A stretch of DNA of 64,000 bases from Paracoccus sp. MC1862 (GTDB lineage: Bacteria > Pseudomonadota > Alphaproteobacteria > Rhodobacterales > Rhodobacteraceae): assembly GCF_016617715.1 (NCBI RefSeq), contig NZ_CP067225.1, positions 2,920,001-2,984,000 of the forward strand, given 5' to 3'. Below are positions 44,765-53,362 of this stretch, in pieces (position 1 is the stretch's first letter; each line of letters opens with the position of its first letter). The notes beneath the pieces are model-generated. The model did not search any database, was not told where the DNA came from, and was given only the letters and a program-made list of their open reading frames with translations. The translations under genes were made by a program, and so were the position numbers.

Positions 44765-45733
44765 TTACCCTTCCAACAAGGACCGGCGGGCCTCGGCGTA
44801 TTCGCGGGCCAGCCGGTCCACGAGGGCGCCTGCCGGGACGACCTCCTTCACCGCGCTGATGCCCTGGCCCGAACCCCAGATCTGGCTCCAGGCCTTGGCC
44901 TTGGCGCTGCCCTTGCCGAAGTCCATGGTTTCGGGCGCGGCGTCCCCCAACGCGTCGGGGTCCATCCCCGCCGCCCGAATCGAGGGCTTGAGATAGTTGC
45001 CGTGGATGCCTGTGAACAGCGGGGAATAGACGATGTCCTCGGCCCCCGATTCGACGATCATCCGCTTGTAGTCGGGGACCGCATTCGCTTCCTCGGTGGC
45101 GATGAAGGGGCTGCCGACATAGGCAAGATCCGCCCCCATCGCCTGCGCGGCCAGCACCGCGCGGCCGGTGGCGATGGCGCCCGAGAGCAGCAAGGGACCG
45201 TCGAAGAACTCGCGGATTTCCCCGATCAGGGCAAAGGGGCTTTGCGGTCCCGCATGGCCACCCGCGCCCGCCGCGACCGCGATCAGCCCGTCCGCGCCCT
45301 TCTCCAGCGCCTTGCGGGCGAAGGTCTTGTTGATGACATCGTGAAGCGTGATGCCGCCGCAATCATGGGCGGCCTCGTTCACCTCGGGGCGCGCGCCGAG
45401 GCTGGTGATCCAGATCGGCACCTTGTGGCGGTGGCAGATCTCGATGTCGCGGTCGAGCCGGGCGTTGGATCGGTGGACGATCTGGTTCACCGCGAAGGGT
45501 GCTGCGGGCCGGTCGGGGTTGGCCTGGTTGTGGCGGTCCAGTTCCTCGGCGATGCGGGTCAGCCAGGCGTCCAGCAGCGGCGGCTCTCCGTCTCTTTCGC
45601 GGGCATTCAGCGCGGGGAAGGAACCGACGATCCCGGCCTTGCACTGGGCGATCACCAGGTCGGGGGACGAGACGATGAACATCGGCGCGGCGACGACCGG
45701 CAGGCGCAGGTTCGACAGGATCGGCGGCAGCAT
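44765..45733 (-). CDS. nitronate monooxygenase family protein
   Basis: A 322-residue FMN-dependent TIM-barrel protein (2-nitropropane dioxygenase-like). The family's phosphate/FMN segment GAGGHAGP is present near 170, with LSGAIATGRAVLAAQAMGAD following. Such enzymes oxidise propionate-3-nitronate or related nitronates; this subgroup has uncertain natural substrates. Start at the ATG at 45733, preceded by GGGGAAAAACC; an upstream ATG reads a low-complexity tail. Convergent with the permease gene, with a 5-base gap. Confidence 0.85.
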   Translation of the reverse strand: MLPPILSNLRLPVVAAPMFIVSSPDLVIAQCKAGIVGSFPALNARERDGEPPLLDAWLTRIAEELDRHNQANPDRPAAPFAVNQIVHRSNARLDRDIEICHRHKVPIWITSLGARPEVNEAAHDCGGITLHDVINKTFARKALEKGADGLIAVAAGAGGHAGPQSPFALIGEIREFFDGPLLLSGAIATGRAVLAAQAMGADLAYVGSPFIATEEANAVPDYKRMIVESGAEDIVYSPLFTGIHGNYLKPSIRAAGMDPDALGDAAPETMDFGKGSAKAKAWSQIWGSGQGISAVKEVVPAGALVDRLAREYAEARRSLLEG

Positions 45734-45803
45734 GGTTTTTCCCCTTTGACCGGACGCGGCCATGATGCGGGCCGGTGCGGGGGCCGCAACCCCCACCGCT
45801 GCG

Positions 45804-46862
45804 TCAGAAGGGAAGCGGGTGCCCCCGGTGGAACGCGTCGATGGCGCGCGTGGCCTCGGCGTTTAGCCGCAGGTCCAGCCCCGCGATCAGGTGGTCCAGT
45901 TGCGCCATTCGCGTGGCCCCGAGGATCGGGATCGCCGGAAAGGGCCGCTGGCGGACAAAGGCGATGGCCGCGTGGATCGGGTCCAGTCCCAGCCCGCGCG
46001 CCATCTGCCCCCACGCCTCGGCGGCGGCGATGCCGCGCGGGGTCGCGCGCCCGTGCAGGTCGCCCTCGCCGCCCCGCAGGCGGTCGTTCCCGGCGCGGCT
46101 GCCCTCGGGGATCGCGCCATCCGCATATTTGCCGGTCAGCAGTCCTGCGGCCAGCGGCGAATAGGCCATCAGCGTCACGCCTTCCTTGTGGCCCACCTCG
46201 GCCAGATCGGTGTCGTAAAGCCGATGCAAAGGCCCGTATTCGTTCTGAATCGAGACCACCCGCGGCCCGCCGGTGCGCTCGGCTGCGGCCAGCCAGGACA
46301 TGGTGCCCCAGGCGGTCTCGTTGGAAAGGCCGAACTCGCGCACCTTTCCGGCAGCCACGAGTTCGCGCATCGCCGTCAGGATGCCGTCCATGTGGTCCTG
46401 CGCCCGCGCCTTGGACGCGCGGCTGGGGTCATAGGTCCAGTTCTGGCGGAATGCGTAGCTGCCGCGCTTGGGCCAGTGAAGCTGGTAAAGGTCGATGTGA
46501 TCGGTTCCGAGCCGCCGCAGCGATTCGTCCACGGCGCCCGCGATGTTCTCCGGCTCGAAGCCCTTGCCGCCACGCGTGTGGCCGCCGTTCGGGCCGCTGG
46601 CCTTTGTGGCGATCTGCAGCCGCTCGCGTCCCCCGCGCGAGGACAGCCATTCGCCGATGATCTCCTCGGTCAGGCCGTAGGTCTCGGCCAGGGCGGGGTT
46701 CACCGGATACATCTCGGCCGTGTCCCAGAAGGTGATCCCGGCGTCCAGCGCCCGGTCCATCTGGGCCAGCGCCTCTTCGCGAGCCGTGTCCTTGCCGAAG
46801 GTCATGGTGCCAAGGCAGATGTCGCTGACGGTCAGGCCGCCCAGCTTGCGTGTGTTGATCAT
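45804..46862 (-). CDS. aldo/keto reductase (Tas/YajO-like)
   Basis: A 352-residue NADPH-dependent carbonyl reductase of the AKR superfamily with an (alpha/beta)8 barrel. The catalytic set is visible: Asp and Tyr in FWDTAEMYPV, Lys in QIATKASGP and His in YQLHWPKRG. NADP-binding segments occur in the last third (ILGATRMAQLD). Physiological substrate unknown. It lies upstream of the nitronate monooxygenase on the same strand with a 70-base gap. Confidence 0.9.
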   Translation of the reverse strand: MINTRKLGGLTVSDICLGTMTFGKDTAREEALAQMDRALDAGITFWDTAEMYPVNPALAETYGLTEEIIGEWLSSRGGRERLQIATKASGPNGGHTRGGKGFEPENIAGAVDESLRRLGTDHIDLYQLHWPKRGSYAFRQNWTYDPSRASKARAQDHMDGILTAMRELVAAGKVREFGLSNETAWGTMSWLAAAERTGGPRVVSIQNEYGPLHRLYDTDLAEVGHKEGVTLMAYSPLAAGLLTGKYADGAIPEGSRAGNDRLRGGEGDLHGRATPRGIAAAEAWGQMARGLGLDPIHAAIAFVRQRPFPAIPILGATRMAQLDHLIAGLDLRLNAEATRAIDAFHRGHPLPF

Positions 46863-46922
46863 GGATGGTCCCGTCGCGGATGCGCGGGCAACCTGACAGC
46901 GCGGCCCCCTGCAGGCAAGCGG

Positions 46923-47714
46923 TCAGCCGCCCGCTGCCGGAAAGCTTTGCTGGAACACCCGGCCGTCGGTGTCCTCGGCATGGGCAGTGACCGGCTGGCC
47001 GTTGGGCTTGTAGCCGAGGCGGAACACCGGGTTCTCGGAGATCGAGATGCCGCCCTCCATCGTCATCAGCACCTCGTCGCCCTGTTTCAGCTCGATGGTC
47101 TGGACGAACTCGGCAGGGATGTTCAGCAGCGTCACCTGATCGCGCTGCAGGCCCGAGAAGTTGGGATGCCGGATCATCAGCGTCCCCATTGCGCGGCCCT
47201 CCGCCGGTTCGCTGCGGAAGCGCATCTCGCCCATCCCCTCGCGCGCCTTGGCGCCGCCGCCGGCAGGCGCCGCGCAGCCGCCCGAGGCCTTGACGAAGCG
47301 CCCGGCCATGACCTGCCGCCCGTCCTCCAGCGTGGCGATGGCGCGGACGTCGGAATAGGCGTCCACCCGCACCCGAACCTCGAAGTCCAAGGGCGCGGTG
47401 GCGGGGCCGAAGGTGAATTCCCCCGCCACCGGTGCGGGGTTCTGGTCGATCACCAGCGCCAGCCCGGTGATGCGGGGGCTGCCGGGGGCCTGGGTGATAC
47501 GGATCGGGACCAGCGCCGGGTTTTCCGCGCGCATGGGGGCATCGAGGTCGAAGATGGCGGGATCGACCGGCGGCTCGGCATCGGTGCCGATCACGCCGGA
47601 TCGCATGTCGTCCCAGGCGGGCGAGGGCTGCAGCGGGTTGTCCGCAGCCAGCGCGGGGCTGCCAAGGATTGCCAAGGCAAGGACCAGGGGCAGCGGTGAA
47701 AGGCGAAGGGACAT
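46923..47714 (-). CDS. quinoprotein dehydrogenase-associated SoxYZ-like carrier
   Basis: A 263-residue exported protein joining SoxY- and SoxZ-like halves. A Sec signal (about 1-23, ending SPALA) precedes the mature chain. The SoxY half holds a single Cys147 in GGCAAPAGGG, near the middle instead of in the C-terminal GGCGG of true SoxY. The SoxZ half (about 165-263) has the sulfur-carrier beta-sandwich pattern (MIRHPNFSG, SENPVFRLGYK). Such fused proteins occur with a zinc metallohydrolase and PQQ-dependent dehydrogenases and are thought to relay a substrate or electrons. Its partner metallohydrolase is divergent next door. Confidence 0.85.
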   Translation of the reverse strand: MSLRLSPLPLVLALAILGSPALAADNPLQPSPAWDDMRSGVIGTDAEPPVDPAIFDLDAPMRAENPALVPIRITQAPGSPRITGLALVIDQNPAPVAGEFTFGPATAPLDFEVRVRVDAYSDVRAIATLEDGRQVMAGRFVKASGGCAAPAGGGAKAREGMGEMRFRSEPAEGRAMGTLMIRHPNFSGLQRDQVTLLNIPAEFVQTIELKQGDEVLMTMEGGISISENPVFRLGYKPNGQPVTAHAEDTDGRVFQQSFPAAGG

Positions 47715-47871
47715 GGCGAATCTCCCTTTGGCCGGTGCGGACCGGCCGGATGCTGAAGGATGGTGACAAAGCAGGGGCCGGGACGGCGACCCCGACCAAG
47801 GTCGTAGAACCTGTCTCCGGCGCTGTGCAGGCCGCGAGAGCGCGACACTCTGCCCGCCGGAGGGCCCGCCG

Positions 47872-48924
47872 ATGCACGTCCTGATCCTGACCGCCTGCCT
47901 TGCTGCCGATCCCCTGGCCTGCGCGGACCGCCTGCTGCCCGCCGCCGAGGCACTGGATGCGGCAGGATGCGAGGCCAAGGCCGAGGATACCGCCGCCGCC
48001 TGGCTGGCCGCGCACCCGGACCTGACCGGTCAGGGCTGGCGCTGCGAGCCGCTGGCCCGGGCCGAGGCGCTGGAACTTGCCGAAGTCGCCCCCGGCGTCC
48101 ACGTCCATCGCGGCGCCGACGCGCAGCTTTCCCCCGAAAACCGCGGCTGGATCGCCAACCTCGGCGTGGTTGTGGGCGACAGCCGCGTGGCGGTGATCGA
48201 CCCCGGCGGCTCGCGCGCGCAGGGAGAGGCACTGTACGCCGCCATCCGCCGCCTGACCGGCCTGCCCATCGGCCCTGTGGTCCTGACCCACATGCACCCT
48301 GATCACATCGCCGGTGCCGAGGTCTTCGCCGAGGCGGGCGCCGAGATCATAGGCGACGCCCGCCTGCCCGAGGCGCTGGACCTCCGCCGCGAGACCTGGG
48401 CCGAAAGCATCCCCGCGCAGATCGGCGCAGCGGCATGGGCGGGCACGGTCCTGATCGGTCCGACACGGACCATCTCGGGGCCAGAGGTGCTGGACCTCGG
48501 GGGGCGGACGCTGGAACTGTCTCCGGTGCCCCGCGCCCATACCGACAGCGACCTGACCGTGCGCGACAGCGCCACGGGGGCGCTGTTCACCGGTGATCTG
48601 GTGTTTCGGGGGCTGACGCCGGTCGTGGACGGCTCGCTGAAAGGCTGGCTCGACTGGAACGCCCAGCCGCACGAGGGGGCTCCGGTCATTCCGGGGCACG
48701 GTCCGGTGGCAGGTTCGTTCACCGAGGCAAACGCCGCGCAGCGGTCCTATCTGGAGGCCCTGCGCGACGCCGTGCGGGCGGCACTGGACGCGGGGCAGGG
48801 CCTGTCGGCGGCGGTCCCGGCGATGGGGGTGGCGATGACCCCGCTGGCGGATGGCTGGGCCGACTTTCCCGCGACGACCGCGAGGAACGCTGCCGCAGCT
48901 TATGCCGAGATGGAATGGGACTGA
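47872..48924 (+). CDS. quinoprotein relay system zinc metallohydrolase (SoxH-like, MBL fold)
   Basis: A 350-residue metallo-beta-lactamase-fold hydrolase. The zinc motif THMHPDH (His140, His142, Asp144, His145) is followed by the His of PRAHTDSDL, the Asp of TGDLVF and the His of IPGHGP, so both metal sites look intact. A Cys-containing N-terminal extension (about 1-60) precedes the catalytic domain. The divergent SoxYZ-like gene is its usual partner. No PQQ-dehydrogenase, cytochrome or pqq gene is in the window. Confidence 0.85.
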   Translation: MHVLILTACLAADPLACADRLLPAAEALDAAGCEAKAEDTAAAWLAAHPDLTGQGWRCEPLARAEALELAEVAPGVHVHRGADAQLSPENRGWIANLGVVVGDSRVAVIDPGGSRAQGEALYAAIRRLTGLPIGPVVLTHMHPDHIAGAEVFAEAGAEIIGDARLPEALDLRRETWAESIPAQIGAAAWAGTVLIGPTRTISGPEVLDLGGRTLELSPVPRAHTDSDLTVRDSATGALFTGDLVFRGLTPVVDGSLKGWLDWNAQPHEGAPVIPGHGPVAGSFTEANAAQRSYLEALRDAVRAALDAGQGLSAAVPAMGVAMTPLADGWADFPATTARNAAAAYAEMEWD

Positions 48925-48985
48925 GCCGCCCGCGAACCGGAACGGGCCGGCTCGCGTTCTTCGCCACAGCCGCAAGGGATGAATC

Positions 48986-50041
48986 ATGGCGACAGGCAGC
49001 ATCGTCGATCCGCAGGATGCCGCCGAAAGCGCCGGGCTCGTCTACGTCAGCGACTCGGAACCCGGCATCCGCCGCCGCCGCGCGGGCAAGGGCTTCAGCT
49101 ATCCCGGCCCTGACGGCAAAACGGTCAAGGACAAGGACACGCTGGCCCGCATCCGCGCTCTGGCGATCCCGCCCGCCTATACCGATGTCTGGATCTGCCC
49201 CGACTCCAACGGCCATGTGCAAGCGACGGGCCGCGATGTCCGCGGGCGCAAGCAGTATCGCTATCACCCCCGCTTCCGCGAGGCCCGCGACAGCACGAAA
49301 TACGAGCGGATGCTGGATTTCGCGGCCGCCCTTCCCTCCCTGCGCGCCCGCGTGGACGAGGACATGAGCCGCCGGGGGATGCCGCGCGAAAAGATGCTGG
49401 CGACGGTGGTGCATCTGCTGGAAACGACGATGATCCGGGTCGGCAACGCCGATTACGCCAAGCAGAACAAGTCGCACGGGCTGACAACGCTGAACGACCG
49501 CCATGTGAAGATCGAAGGCTCGCAGGTCCGCTTCCGCTTCAAGGGGAAAAGCGGCAAGGAATGGAACCTCGGCATCCGCGACCGCCGGGTGGCGCGGATC
49601 GTCAAGGCCAGCCAGGACCTGCCGGGGCAGCACCTGTTCCAGTATCTCGACGAGGATGGCGAGCGGCGATCCGTCACCTCGGGCGACGTGAACGCCTACT
49701 TGCGCGAGATTTCGGGCACCGACATCACCGCCAAGGATTTCCGCACCTGGACCGGCACGGTGCTGGCGGCGCTGGCGCTGGCCGAATACGAGAAGGCCGA
49801 CAGCGCGGCCGCCGCCAAGCGCAACGTCCGCGAGGCGATCGAACAGGTCTCGGCCCGCTTGGGCAACACGCCCACGATCTGCCGCAAGTGCTATGTCCAC
49901 CCGCAGGTGATCGACAGCTACCTGTCCGACGACCTCGCACTGGAAATCACCGAGGAGATCGCCGAGGAACTGGAGGAACCCGCCCTGCGCCTCGAGGAAC
50001 GGCAGGTGCTGGACTTCCTCAAGCAGAGGCTCGCCGCATGA
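48986..50041 (+). CDS. DNA topoisomerase IB
   Basis: A 351-residue poxvirus-type topoisomerase that relaxes supercoils through a 3'-phosphotyrosine. Candidate catalytic residues are Arg151 (MIRVGN), a Lys in RFKGKSGK (about 187), Arg253 (DFRTW), Asn294 in place of the viral His, and the nucleophile Tyr303 in KCYVHPQV. The replacement of His by Asn is common in bacterial members. Its stop overlaps the DUF779 gene by 4 bases. Confidence 0.9.
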   Translation: MATGSIVDPQDAAESAGLVYVSDSEPGIRRRRAGKGFSYPGPDGKTVKDKDTLARIRALAIPPAYTDVWICPDSNGHVQATGRDVRGRKQYRYHPRFREARDSTKYERMLDFAAALPSLRARVDEDMSRRGMPREKMLATVVHLLETTMIRVGNADYAKQNKSHGLTTLNDRHVKIEGSQVRFRFKGKSGKEWNLGIRDRRVARIVKASQDLPGQHLFQYLDEDGERRSVTSGDVNAYLREISGTDITAKDFRTWTGTVLAALALAEYEKADSAAAAKRNVREAIEQVSARLGNTPTICRKCYVHPQVIDSYLSDDLALEITEEIAEELEEPALRLEERQVLDFLKQRLAA

Positions 50042-50367
50042 ACCGCATCACCGCCACCCAAGCCGCGCTGGACCTGCTGGCCGAGATCGAGGCCGCGCAT
50101 GGCCCGGTCATGTTCCACCTGTCGGGCGGCTGCTGCGACGGGACCGCGCCCATGGTCTATGCACAGGGCGACTTCCGCATCGGCAGCAATGACGTGCAGC
50201 TTGGCACCATCGGCACCGCACCCTTCTGGACCGGCAGCCTTCAGGCCGAGGCATGGGCCGACACCGACCTGATGGTGGATGCGGTGCCGGGGCGCGGGTC
50301 GGGCTTCAGCCTCGACAATGCGCTGGACCGCCATTTCGTCCTGCGCGCGCCCACTTGCGCCTCTTAG
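50038..50367 (+). CDS. DUF779 domain protein
   Basis: A 109-residue protein with the DUF779 hallmark SGGCCDGTAPM and the C-terminal FSLDNALDRHFVLR. DUF779 genes usually accompany NAD-dependent acetaldehyde dehydrogenases, but here the partner is topoisomerase IB, overlapped by 4 bases (ATGA). Paired cysteines suggest metal binding or redox use. Function unknown. Confidence 0.8.
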   Translation: MNRITATQAALDLLAEIEAAHGPVMFHLSGGCCDGTAPMVYAQGDFRIGSNDVQLGTIGTAPFWTGSLQAEAWADTDLMVDAVPGRGSGFSLDNALDRHFVLRAPTCAS

Positions 50368-50407
50368 GCCCAGGGTCCACATCGCGGGGCAAGCGAAAGG
50401 GGGCGAC

Positions 50408-51313
50408 ATGGCGCACAAGGTGTTCATCGACGGCGAGGCCGGAACCACGGGGTTGCAGATCCGCGAGCGCCTGGCCCCACGCCGCGACATCGAGCTGGTC
50501 CAACTCGTCCCTGCTCGCCGGAAAGACCCCGAGGCCCGGCGCGAGGCGCTGGCCGAGGCCCAAGTCGCCATCCTTTGCCTTCCCGACGCCGCCGCGAAGG
50601 AAGCGGTGGCGCTGGCCGAGGGGCTGGAGGTGCGCTTCATCGACGCCTCGACCGCGCATCGGGTGGCCGACGGCTGGGCCTTCGGCTTCCCCGAACTGAC
50701 CGCCGGCGCGCGCGAGGCCATCGCCACGGCTCGCCATGTGTCCAACCCCGGCTGCTATTCCACCGGCGCCATCGCGCTAGCGGCGCCGCTGGTGGCGGCG
50801 GGGCTGGTGGCCCCGGATGAGATCGCCTCGATCAACGCGGTGTCCGGCTATACCGGCGGCGGCAAGGAACTGATCGCAGAGATGGAGATCGAGGGCGCGC
50901 CCGCCCACTTCGTCTATGCGCTGGGCCAGGGCCACAAGCACCTGCCCGAGATCATCAAGCATTCCAAGCTGACCCGCCGCCCGGTCTTCGCGCCCTCCGT
51001 GGGACAGTTCGCGCAGGGCATGGTCGTGCAGATCCCGCTGCAACTGCAGGGCCGCAAGCTCTCGGACCTGCGCGACGCGCTGGCCCGCCACTATGAGGGC
51101 GCGCGTTTCGTCAAGGTCGTCGAGCCTGTGGCCCGCGTGATCCCCACCGTCCTGAACGACACCAACGAGATGCATCTCTCCGTCCACGGTAGCGACGAGA
51201 ACGGCTGCGCGGTGCTGGTGGCGGTTCTGGACAACCTCGGGAAAGGTGCGTCGGGCGCGGCGGTGCAGAACCTGAACCTGATGATCGGGGCGGACGAGGG
51301 CGCGGGGCTCTGA
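50408..51313 (+). CDS. argC: N-acetyl-gamma-glutamyl-phosphate reductase (type 2)
   Basis: A 301-residue NADPH enzyme of arginine biosynthesis that reduces N-acetylglutamyl phosphate to the semialdehyde. The short form (type 2) is recognised by EAGTTGLQI at the N-terminus, the catalytic Cys in SNPGCYSTGAI, and the catalytic His in QGHKHLPEI. Start MAHKVFIDG at 50408. Translation is probably independent of the DUF779 gene (40-base gap). Confidence 0.94.
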   Translation: MAHKVFIDGEAGTTGLQIRERLAPRRDIELVQLVPARRKDPEARREALAEAQVAILCLPDAAAKEAVALAEGLEVRFIDASTAHRVADGWAFGFPELTAGAREAIATARHVSNPGCYSTGAIALAAPLVAAGLVAPDEIASINAVSGYTGGGKELIAEMEIEGAPAHFVYALGQGHKHLPEIIKHSKLTRRPVFAPSVGQFAQGMVVQIPLQLQGRKLSDLRDALARHYEGARFVKVVEPVARVIPTVLNDTNEMHLSVHGSDENGCAVLVAVLDNLGKGASGAAVQNLNLMIGADEGAGL

Positions 51314-51359
51314 CCCCGCCGCCGGTCTCCGATCCCGAAGATGGAAAGGAGGACCGGTC

Positions 51360-51950
51360 ATGAGCAGGACAGTCGAGGACATGGCGCAACGCTGGCTGAG
51401 CCGCCCGCCCGAGGGGCTGAACGGGCCGGAACATCGCGTCCTTTAAAGCTCGGTCACGCGCCGGCCGATCGCGCGGGATACCGGCGGGGAATATGGAACC
51501 GGGCTGACCTTCGGCCAGCGCCTCGCGGATGCCGTCGCCCGCTTCGGCGGGTCATGGCCCTTCATCCTGTGGTTCGGCGCCTTCATGCTGCTGTGCACCG
51601 TCGGCAACACCTGGCTGCCGGGGCGCGGGGCCTTCGATCCCTATCCCTTCATCTTCCTGAACCTGATCCTGTCGATGCTGGCCGCGATCCAGGCGCCCGT
51701 CATCATGATGAGCCAGAACCGGCAGGCGCAGCGTGACCGCATCGACGCGGCCCATGACTACGAGGTCAACCTGAAGGCCGCGCTCGAGATCATGGCGCTG
51801 CATGAAAAGCTGGATGAGCTGCGTCACAGCGAGCTGCTGGCGATGAGGGACGACATCGCCCGCATCGCCGGGCAACTGGACGAGTTGCTGCGGCGCGTGG
51901 ACGGGGACGGCGGCGCGCGCCCGGCGCAGGGGCTGCGGCCGGACGGCTGA
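51360..51950 (+). pseudogene. DUF1003 membrane protein gene interrupted by an in-frame TAA
   Basis: Reading from the ATG at 51360, which follows AAAGGAGG, 28 codons lead to a TAA at 51444. The same frame then continues without interruption to 51950 and is clearly DUF1003: LTFGQRLADAVARFGGSW, two transmembrane helices, FDPYPFIFLNLILSM, APVIMMSQNRQAQRDR and DYEVNLKAALEIMALHEKL. The part before the stop also aligns with the family (PEHRVL...TRRPIARDTG). No ATG or GTG start follows the stop until 51585, which is already inside a helix. The gene is therefore most likely broken by a single nonsense change, or the base is a sequencing error. Confidence 0.75.
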
Positions 51951-52004
51951 ACCTGCCCGGGCCGGTTCAGCGGGTGCCGCTGGCGTTCGCGCCTTTGCGG
52001 ATGC

Positions 52005-52514
52005 TCAGCCCTCGAGGCCGAAGGCGGGGTGATGCCGGACCTCGCCCCGCGCGGGTTCGGCAAAGGGCAGCGCCAGCACATAGTCTGCCGGGATGCCGCG
52101 CACGGTGAGGCCGAGATCGGGCGCAAAGCCGAAGCGCGCGTAATATGCAGGCTCGCCCACCAGCACCGCGCCCCGCGCCCCTACGGCCCGCAGCCGCGCC
52201 AGCGCCGCCTGCATCAGCGCCGCGCCGATGCCGCGCGACTGCCGGTCGGGCCTGACCGCAAGGGGGCCGATGCCGAACCAGCCCGGCGCATCCCCGATGC
52301 CGACGGGCGAGGCCGCGACATGGCCGAGGATGCCCGCGTCCCCCTCGGCCACCAGCGACAGGCTCAGGGCGCCCGCCGCGCGCAGGCCGTCCACGATCTG
52401 CGCCTCGGTCCCGCTGGCATGGGCCGCGCCCCGGAATGCCTCGGTGACAAGGCTGCGGATCGCAGTTGCATCGCCGGGGACCTCTTCGCGCAGGGTGACG
52501 CCGGGGTCGGGCAT
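52005..52514 (-). CDS. GNAT-family N-acetyltransferase
   Basis: A 169-residue acetyltransferase with the acetyl-CoA pyrophosphate loop around RPDRQSRGIGAALM (about 88-101), the most diagnostic GNAT element. The region resembles YhbS-type members (LVGEPAYYARFGFAPD). The acceptor is unknown. It lies 3 bases downstream of the Trm112-like gene on the same strand. Confidence 0.85.
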   Translation of the reverse strand: MPDPGVTLREEVPGDATAIRSLVTEAFRGAAHASGTEAQIVDGLRAAGALSLSLVAEGDAGILGHVAASPVGIGDAPGWFGIGPLAVRPDRQSRGIGAALMQAALARLRAVGARGAVLVGEPAYYARFGFAPDLGLTVRGIPADYVLALPFAEPARGEVRHHPAFGLEG

Positions 52515-52517
52515 TGC

Positions 52518-52733
52518 TCAGTCCGCCTTGATCTGCCGCGCCTCGGTCACCAGCATGATCGGGATGCCCGCGCGGATCGGGAAGGCGAGGCCAGCCGTCC
52601 GCGACACCAGTTCCTGCCGCGCGGCGTCATAGGACAGCGGCCCATGCGTCACCGGGCAGACCAGCGCTTCCAGCATATGCCGGTCGAAGGCGGGGGCGGG
52701 GGCGGGGGCTTCGGGCAGGGGCGGGGTGGTCAA
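52518..52733 (-). CDS. Trm112-family protein
   Basis: A 71-residue protein with the Trm112 core: [36 protein letters not shown]. In eukaryotes this fold activates methyltransferases; in bacteria the YcaR-like members have unproven roles. The N-terminal 15 residues are Pro/Ala-rich. It overlaps the Lon-domain gene by 4 bases. Confidence 0.85.
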   Translation of the reverse strand: MTTPPLPEAPAPAPAFDRHMLEALVCPVTHGPLSYDAARQELVSRTAGLAFPIRAGIPIMLVTEARQIKAD

Positions 52734-53362
52734 TGCAGCATCTCCTCGTCATCGCCGCCGCCGTGCAGGGCGTATTCCAGAAGGCCGTCCAGCATCTCGC
52801 GCCGGGCGGGCAGGTCGGGGGCTTCCAGCAGCGCCTGCTTTTCCTCGACGCCCAGCGGCAGCAGCATGGACAGGCTGTTGACCAGCAGCTCGTCGTCGGC
52901 CTCCTCGGCAGCGTTCCAATCGGTGGACAGCTCGCGCTCGTCCATGTAGCGGCGCAGCCGTTCGATGAAACCGGGGCGGTCGAAGGCGGGATCGGGCGGC
53001 ACCGAGCCGGCGCGGTCCGACCGGAACTCGCTCCACTCGATCCGGCCGCGCAGGTAGGGAGTGAAGCCCTCGATCCGTTCCGCCAGCCGGAACCGCGACA
53101 CCGCGCGCAGCGAGATCATCAGCCGCCCGTCGTCAGCCTCGGAAAACATCGTGATACGCCCGGCGGTGCCGACAGTGGCAAGACCGTCGCCGTTGGGCTG
53201 GATCATCCCGATCATCCGGTCGCCCGTCTTCAGCACGTCATCCACCATCTGCAGGTAGCGCGGCTCGAAGATATGCAGCGGCAGGCGGGTGCGCGGCAGC
53301 AGCACCGCGCCGGGCAGCGGGAACAGCGGGATCGTGTCGGGCAGGGTGCCGCGCAGGCTCAC
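52730..53362 (-). CDS. Lon substrate-binding-domain protein
   Basis: A 210-residue stand-alone LON N-terminal (PUA-like) domain. The family opening [26 protein letters not shown] is present, and there is no ATPase or protease domain. Such proteins sit next to a YbbN-type thioredoxin in many alphaproteobacteria, as here. Function unproven. Overlaps the ybbN start/stop by 4 bases. Confidence 0.87.
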   Translation of the reverse strand: MSLRGTLPDTIPLFPLPGAVLLPRTRLPLHIFEPRYLQMVDDVLKTGDRMIGMIQPNGDGLATVGTAGRITMFSEADDGRLMISLRAVSRFRLAERIEGFTPYLRGRIEWSEFRSDRAGSVPPDPAFDRPGFIERLRRYMDERELSTDWNAAEEADDELLVNSLSMLLPLGVEEKQALLEAPDLPARREMLDGLLEYALHGGGDDEEMLH

